Source: Reticulitermes lucifugus (lineage: Eukaryota; Arthropoda; Insecta; Blattodea; Rhinotermitidae). From it: DNA of 20,114 nt. The stretch covers positions 30,819-50,932 of the forward strand of contig JAKCWW010001683.1 in NCBI GenBank assembly GCA_026260175.1. Reading direction: 5' to 3'. A program made the position numbers and the translations under genes. Below, piece by piece: positions 17,560-20,114 of the stretch. Below the pieces are notes generated by a model. It did not search any database. It saw only the letters and a program-made list of their open reading frames with translations, and was not told where the DNA came from. How positions within the stretch are numbered: position 1 is the stretch's first letter; every line of letters starts with the position of its first letter.

Positions 17560-17880
17560 AGGCGCCTTCGCAAAATTGCGAAAAGCGACTATTAGCTTCG
17601 TCATGTCTCTGTGTCCGTCCGTCCGTCTGCATGGAACACTTCGACTCCCACTGGACGGATTTTCATGAAATTTGATATTTCAGTATTTTTCGAAAATCAG
17701 TCGAGAAAATTCAAGTTTCAGTAAAAACTGAGAAGAGTAAGTTTACTTTACATGAAGACCTATGCACATTTACGATATCTCGTCCAATTCTTCTTAGAAC
17801 GAGAAATGTTTAGACAAAAGTTGTAGAGAAAATCAAAACACACATTTTATGGCCAATGACTTTCTTTTTTTTTCGAAAAT
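17560..17880 (+). repeat. Dispersed repeat fragment with GGATTTTCATGAAATTT motif
   Basis: A GTCCGTCCGTCCGTC run (17609-17624) is followed by GACGGATTTTCATGAAATTT, ATATCTCGTCCAATTCT and AATCAAAACACACATTTTAT. The order resembles a widespread arthropod repeat that I recall but cannot name, and the core motif recurs at 9268-9286. No ends are visible. Confidence 0.45.
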
Positions 17881-18385
17881 TGCTCCTTTTATGAGATAAT
17901 GTGGAAAAATGTAGTAGAGTCAGACAGGTGACCGATGACGATATAATATGGCACATGCGCTTTGCATGCTGGATAACTAAGGCTACAAACACACGCTCAG
18001 AATATGTAATACTTATTGCTTTTCCACAACAACAGTTGTTACGCCAACACGCCTCTGTGTTACGTTTATACGAACATTGCCTGTCTTGTAGTAATGTGCT
18101 TATGGTATCTGGCCTTGTCACTGTGGTGTCCGTCTGCTTATGCTGTAGCTTTAGGCTGGATGCAGCAGGTTTCTGCGCAACATTAGTACTTTTCACCAAA
18201 CGAGGCGTAAGAACGTGATCTGAATGATGCGTAATTTTGAGGTTTGAATATTTTATTTTGTCCCTTGGGCCTAAAGAGACGAATAACCGGTCTAACTGAA
18301 ATGGGCACGCACATAGTAAATGAGCGTTTGTGAGGGCCAGAGAGAAGAGCGCTGCATTCTTCCTTGTAATTTCAACTAGCTGCAT
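17810..18385 (-). other. Longest open frame in the window (191 codons), function unknown
   Basis: This minus-strand frame is open for 191 codons and overlaps a 105-codon plus-strand frame (17901-18218). The predicted protein is rich in Thr, Ser, Cys and Lys with a basic run (FRKKKK) and no domain I recognise. The left end enters the dispersed repeat at 17560-17880, and the plus-strand reading EYVILIAFPQQQ resembles translations of insect repeats I have seen. I therefore regard it as repeat-derived sequence rather than a host gene, with low certainty. Confidence 0.3.
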
Positions 18386-18596
18386 TTTCCATTCTTCGCC
18401 CAGGTTTTTCTTAAAATAATTTGTGCTGGAAGAATGAAGTGTTTTGCTTCGAGCTGAAAATAAAGAGCCCAGAATATACCTATATGCATTGTGGACTTAT
18501 TTTTTTGCAGGCCCCTGTTATTTAATACCTGTAACTGTGTGCACATCAAATTTGTCTTTAATGAACTTTATAAAAAAACAAGGAACAGTGACAAAC

Positions 18597-18785
18597 CTCA
18601 GGCGGTTAATCGCCTCGTCGACCTCTCAAGGCGGGGGGCCTGGGTTCAGTTTGAGGCCAGCCCGTGTGGGATGTGTGATAGACAAATTTGCACTGGTACA
18701 GGTTTTGCTTCGAGCACTTCGGTTTTCCCCTGTCAGTGTCATTCCCCCTCCGCTCCACCTTCTTTCATCTGTCATAGACACTAAG
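18597..18785 (+). mobile_element. tRNA-derived SINE, family 3
   Basis: The head GGCGGTTAATCGCCTCGTCG leads to ACCTCTCAAGGCGG (variable-loop-like) and to GGCCTGGGTTCAGTTTGAGG, whose T arm is palindromic (GGCCT...GAGGCC) around a B box. The body CAGCCCGTGTGGGATGTGTG, then GTACAGG, then CACTTCGGTTTTCCCCTG follows a common insect SINE pattern I recognise. A long plus-strand frame through it is incidental. Flanking duplications were not found, so both ends are approximate. Confidence 0.7.
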
Positions 18786-18935
18786 CAGTCTTATTAGTTG
18801 ACAGTATCGTTACATAACACAAAAAACCAAAGAATGCTTTAAAATATCAGTAACATCCCATGTTAAAGAGTCTGCATATGTAGAACCCTTTATTGCACAG
18901 ACCGTATCCGATACGCATTACCGACAGACACGAGT

Positions 18936-19010
18936 GCGCGCACACACACACACATACGTAGTATATGCATACACACGTAGCCTACATATGTACGTACATT
19001 CGTACACACC
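18936..19010 (+). repeat. CA microsatellite and alternating purine-pyrimidine run
   Basis: GCGCGCACACACACACACATACGTA is followed by a long stretch of TATGCATAC, CACGTAG, TATGTACGTACA and CGTACACACC in which purines and pyrimidines mostly alternate. Such sequence can adopt left-handed DNA; nothing else suggests function. Confidence 0.7.
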
Positions 19011-19259
19011 AACAAAGACACTCGTACGTGCGGCAAGCCTGAAAAGACTCGCTCTGGTTTCGAGGGCCGCCCTGGGTATACAGCGTCGTAATTCTGACAG
19101 AGTGGTCCTGACTGTCGGAATTACAAGTGCATAAATGCTTTACTCGGTGTTAGCGACGTTTGGCCTGTGGTTACATACAAGGGGCTCTTATTAGAATCCT
19201 GGCCAACCCAGCGCCTCGGACTTGGGTGGGTATTATTAACTAATTTAACGGTACTTTAT

Positions 19260-19470
19260 GCCTACAGAGCATATTCAGGGTCGAGTGATACTTCGGTAGT
19301 GGATGATGAATGGGAAAGACTTGGAAAAAAGTGACTGTGGCATTTTTTTAATGTGCCAGCATTTTTTTGAGGAACGGCAGAACACAAGCCTGTCCTCGAG
19401 ACGAATTCCATACCCGAGAACTCCCAACCATGTAGCCAGAAAGATAACCACGATGCCGTGATGTTGGGTG
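19260..19470 (-). repeat. Possible decayed tRNA-derived SINE (minus strand)
   Basis: On the minus strand, GGCATCGTGGTTATCTTTCT, then GGCTACATGGTTGGGAGTTC and GGGTATGGAATTCG resemble a degraded A box and B box about 40 bases apart. Downstream, TCCCATTCATCATCCACTAC and ATGCTCTGTAGGCATAAAG look like the body. The B box is damaged, so the call is tentative. Confidence 0.35.
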
Positions 19471-20056
19471 ATGCTGAATAATCTTTATTTTTCCCCTTGT
19501 TTTCTATTCTATTTTTCTTTTCCTCTTTATTTACTTTCTTTTCCCTAAAGCACGGTTTTCCAGTTCGCCGTCAGAGCGTCGGAAGTTAGGAATGCATTTC
19601 CGTACATCTCGGATGTGTGACGTCCTTACGCTGATTCAGGAACTCTCTCATATCCTGCCTTTGGGTTACACAGAAGGTGGATATTGTACGGCATGCACCT
19701 TGGTACATGTTAAGCGTTCAGAAACATGATGTGTTTCGGAGTTACGATTAAATTCACGTACGTTTATAATTCTACGTTTATAATTCTATTAAGCCGTCGA
19801 GAGCTGAAAGAGACAAAGGGGCAGTTGGGTACGTTTTGTTTTTGTTTATTACTTCCACATGAATTGTGACTATAAAATTTTAAAGCTGAGAAGGAAGTAG
19901 ACATTTCTGTTCTGTGACAAAAACCACTCTATCAACAAATGTGAAATACATAGAAGAATATTGTACTACATTTTCGACAGTGAAAGAGAAATGGCTTTCT
20001 TATTAGAATTCCTCCGCATATTGCTTCTAAAATTCTTATGTAATTGCTGTGATGGT
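19471..20056. other. No gene; T/C-rich tract and a short tandem duplication
   Basis: A T/C-rich tract spans about 19483-19545. ACGTTTATAATTCT is directly duplicated at 19760-19773 and 19774-19787. I see nothing else of note. Confidence 0.5.
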
Positions 20057-20114
20057 GCCGATCCCAGTGGCCGTGCGGTCTAAGGCGTGGGTCTTCGGCC
20101 GCTCGCTTACTAGG
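20057..20114 (+). mobile_element. tRNA-derived SINE, family 1 head, cut by window end
   Basis: GCCGATCCCAGTGGCCGTGC, GGTCTAAGGCGTGGGTCTTC and GGCCGCTCGCTTACTAGG match the head of the SINE at 15940-16200. The TCTTCGGCCGCTCGCTT block places it in the same subfamily. The rest lies beyond the window. Confidence 0.85.

Noticed and set aside
18444-18797. 117- and 97-codon overlapping plus-strand frames as genes
   Set aside because: Most of both frames runs through the family 3 SINE, and the two overlap each other in different frames.

Overview
The window looks like gene-poor nuclear DNA from an insect. The evidence is a dense layer of decayed insect-type transposable elements: three tRNA-derived SINE families, 3' tails of one non-LTR retrotransposon family, hAT-type miniature elements, and Penelope-like or foldback sequences carrying hammerhead-ribozyme-like cores. 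The mix suggests a large polyneopteran genome such as a cockroach or termite, but that lineage is my inference from recalled repeat sequences. There are no operons, ribosome-binding sites, CRISPR arrays or rRNA genes. I find no host protein-coding gene I can defend. The open frames are short, and the recognisable ones lie inside repeats.

Layout, left half. Positions 1-740 hold nothing I recognise. A decayed non-LTR tail on the minus strand (745-1035) is followed by a hAT-type MITE (1192-1357). A long foldback element lies at 2942-3576, flanked by a perfect 12-bp duplication. A 48-bp tandem repeat is at 4008-4173. Two copies of another dispersed repeat lie at 6101-6290 (plus) and 8395-8505 (minus). 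Two SINEs sit head to head with their tails toward lower coordinates, at 7128-7383 and 7806-8087, both on the minus strand.

Right half. There are AT- and TG-rich microsatellites near 9.2-9.5 kb. A second non-LTR tail lies at 10200-10470 and a second copy of the hAT MITE at 11418-11527. A tRNA-like SINE head is at about 13100-13303, a nearly perfect 34-bp hairpin at 14191-14314, and a larger old inverted duplication at 14525-14960. Then comes a SINE and LINE cluster at 15.9-17.5 kb (SINE-1, SINE-2, non-LTR tail, SINE-1). A third SINE type lies at 18.6 kb, a possible decayed SINE at 19.3-19.5 kb, and a SINE-1 head is cut by the window end.

The elements do not form a pathway; they record successive insertions. 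The item most worth a second look is the foldback element at 2942-3576. Each arm carries, in opposite orientation, a hammerhead-like core (CTGATGA, a small stem, then GAAAC). With its long target duplication this points to a Penelope-like or retrozyme-like mobile RNA element in inverted-dimer form.
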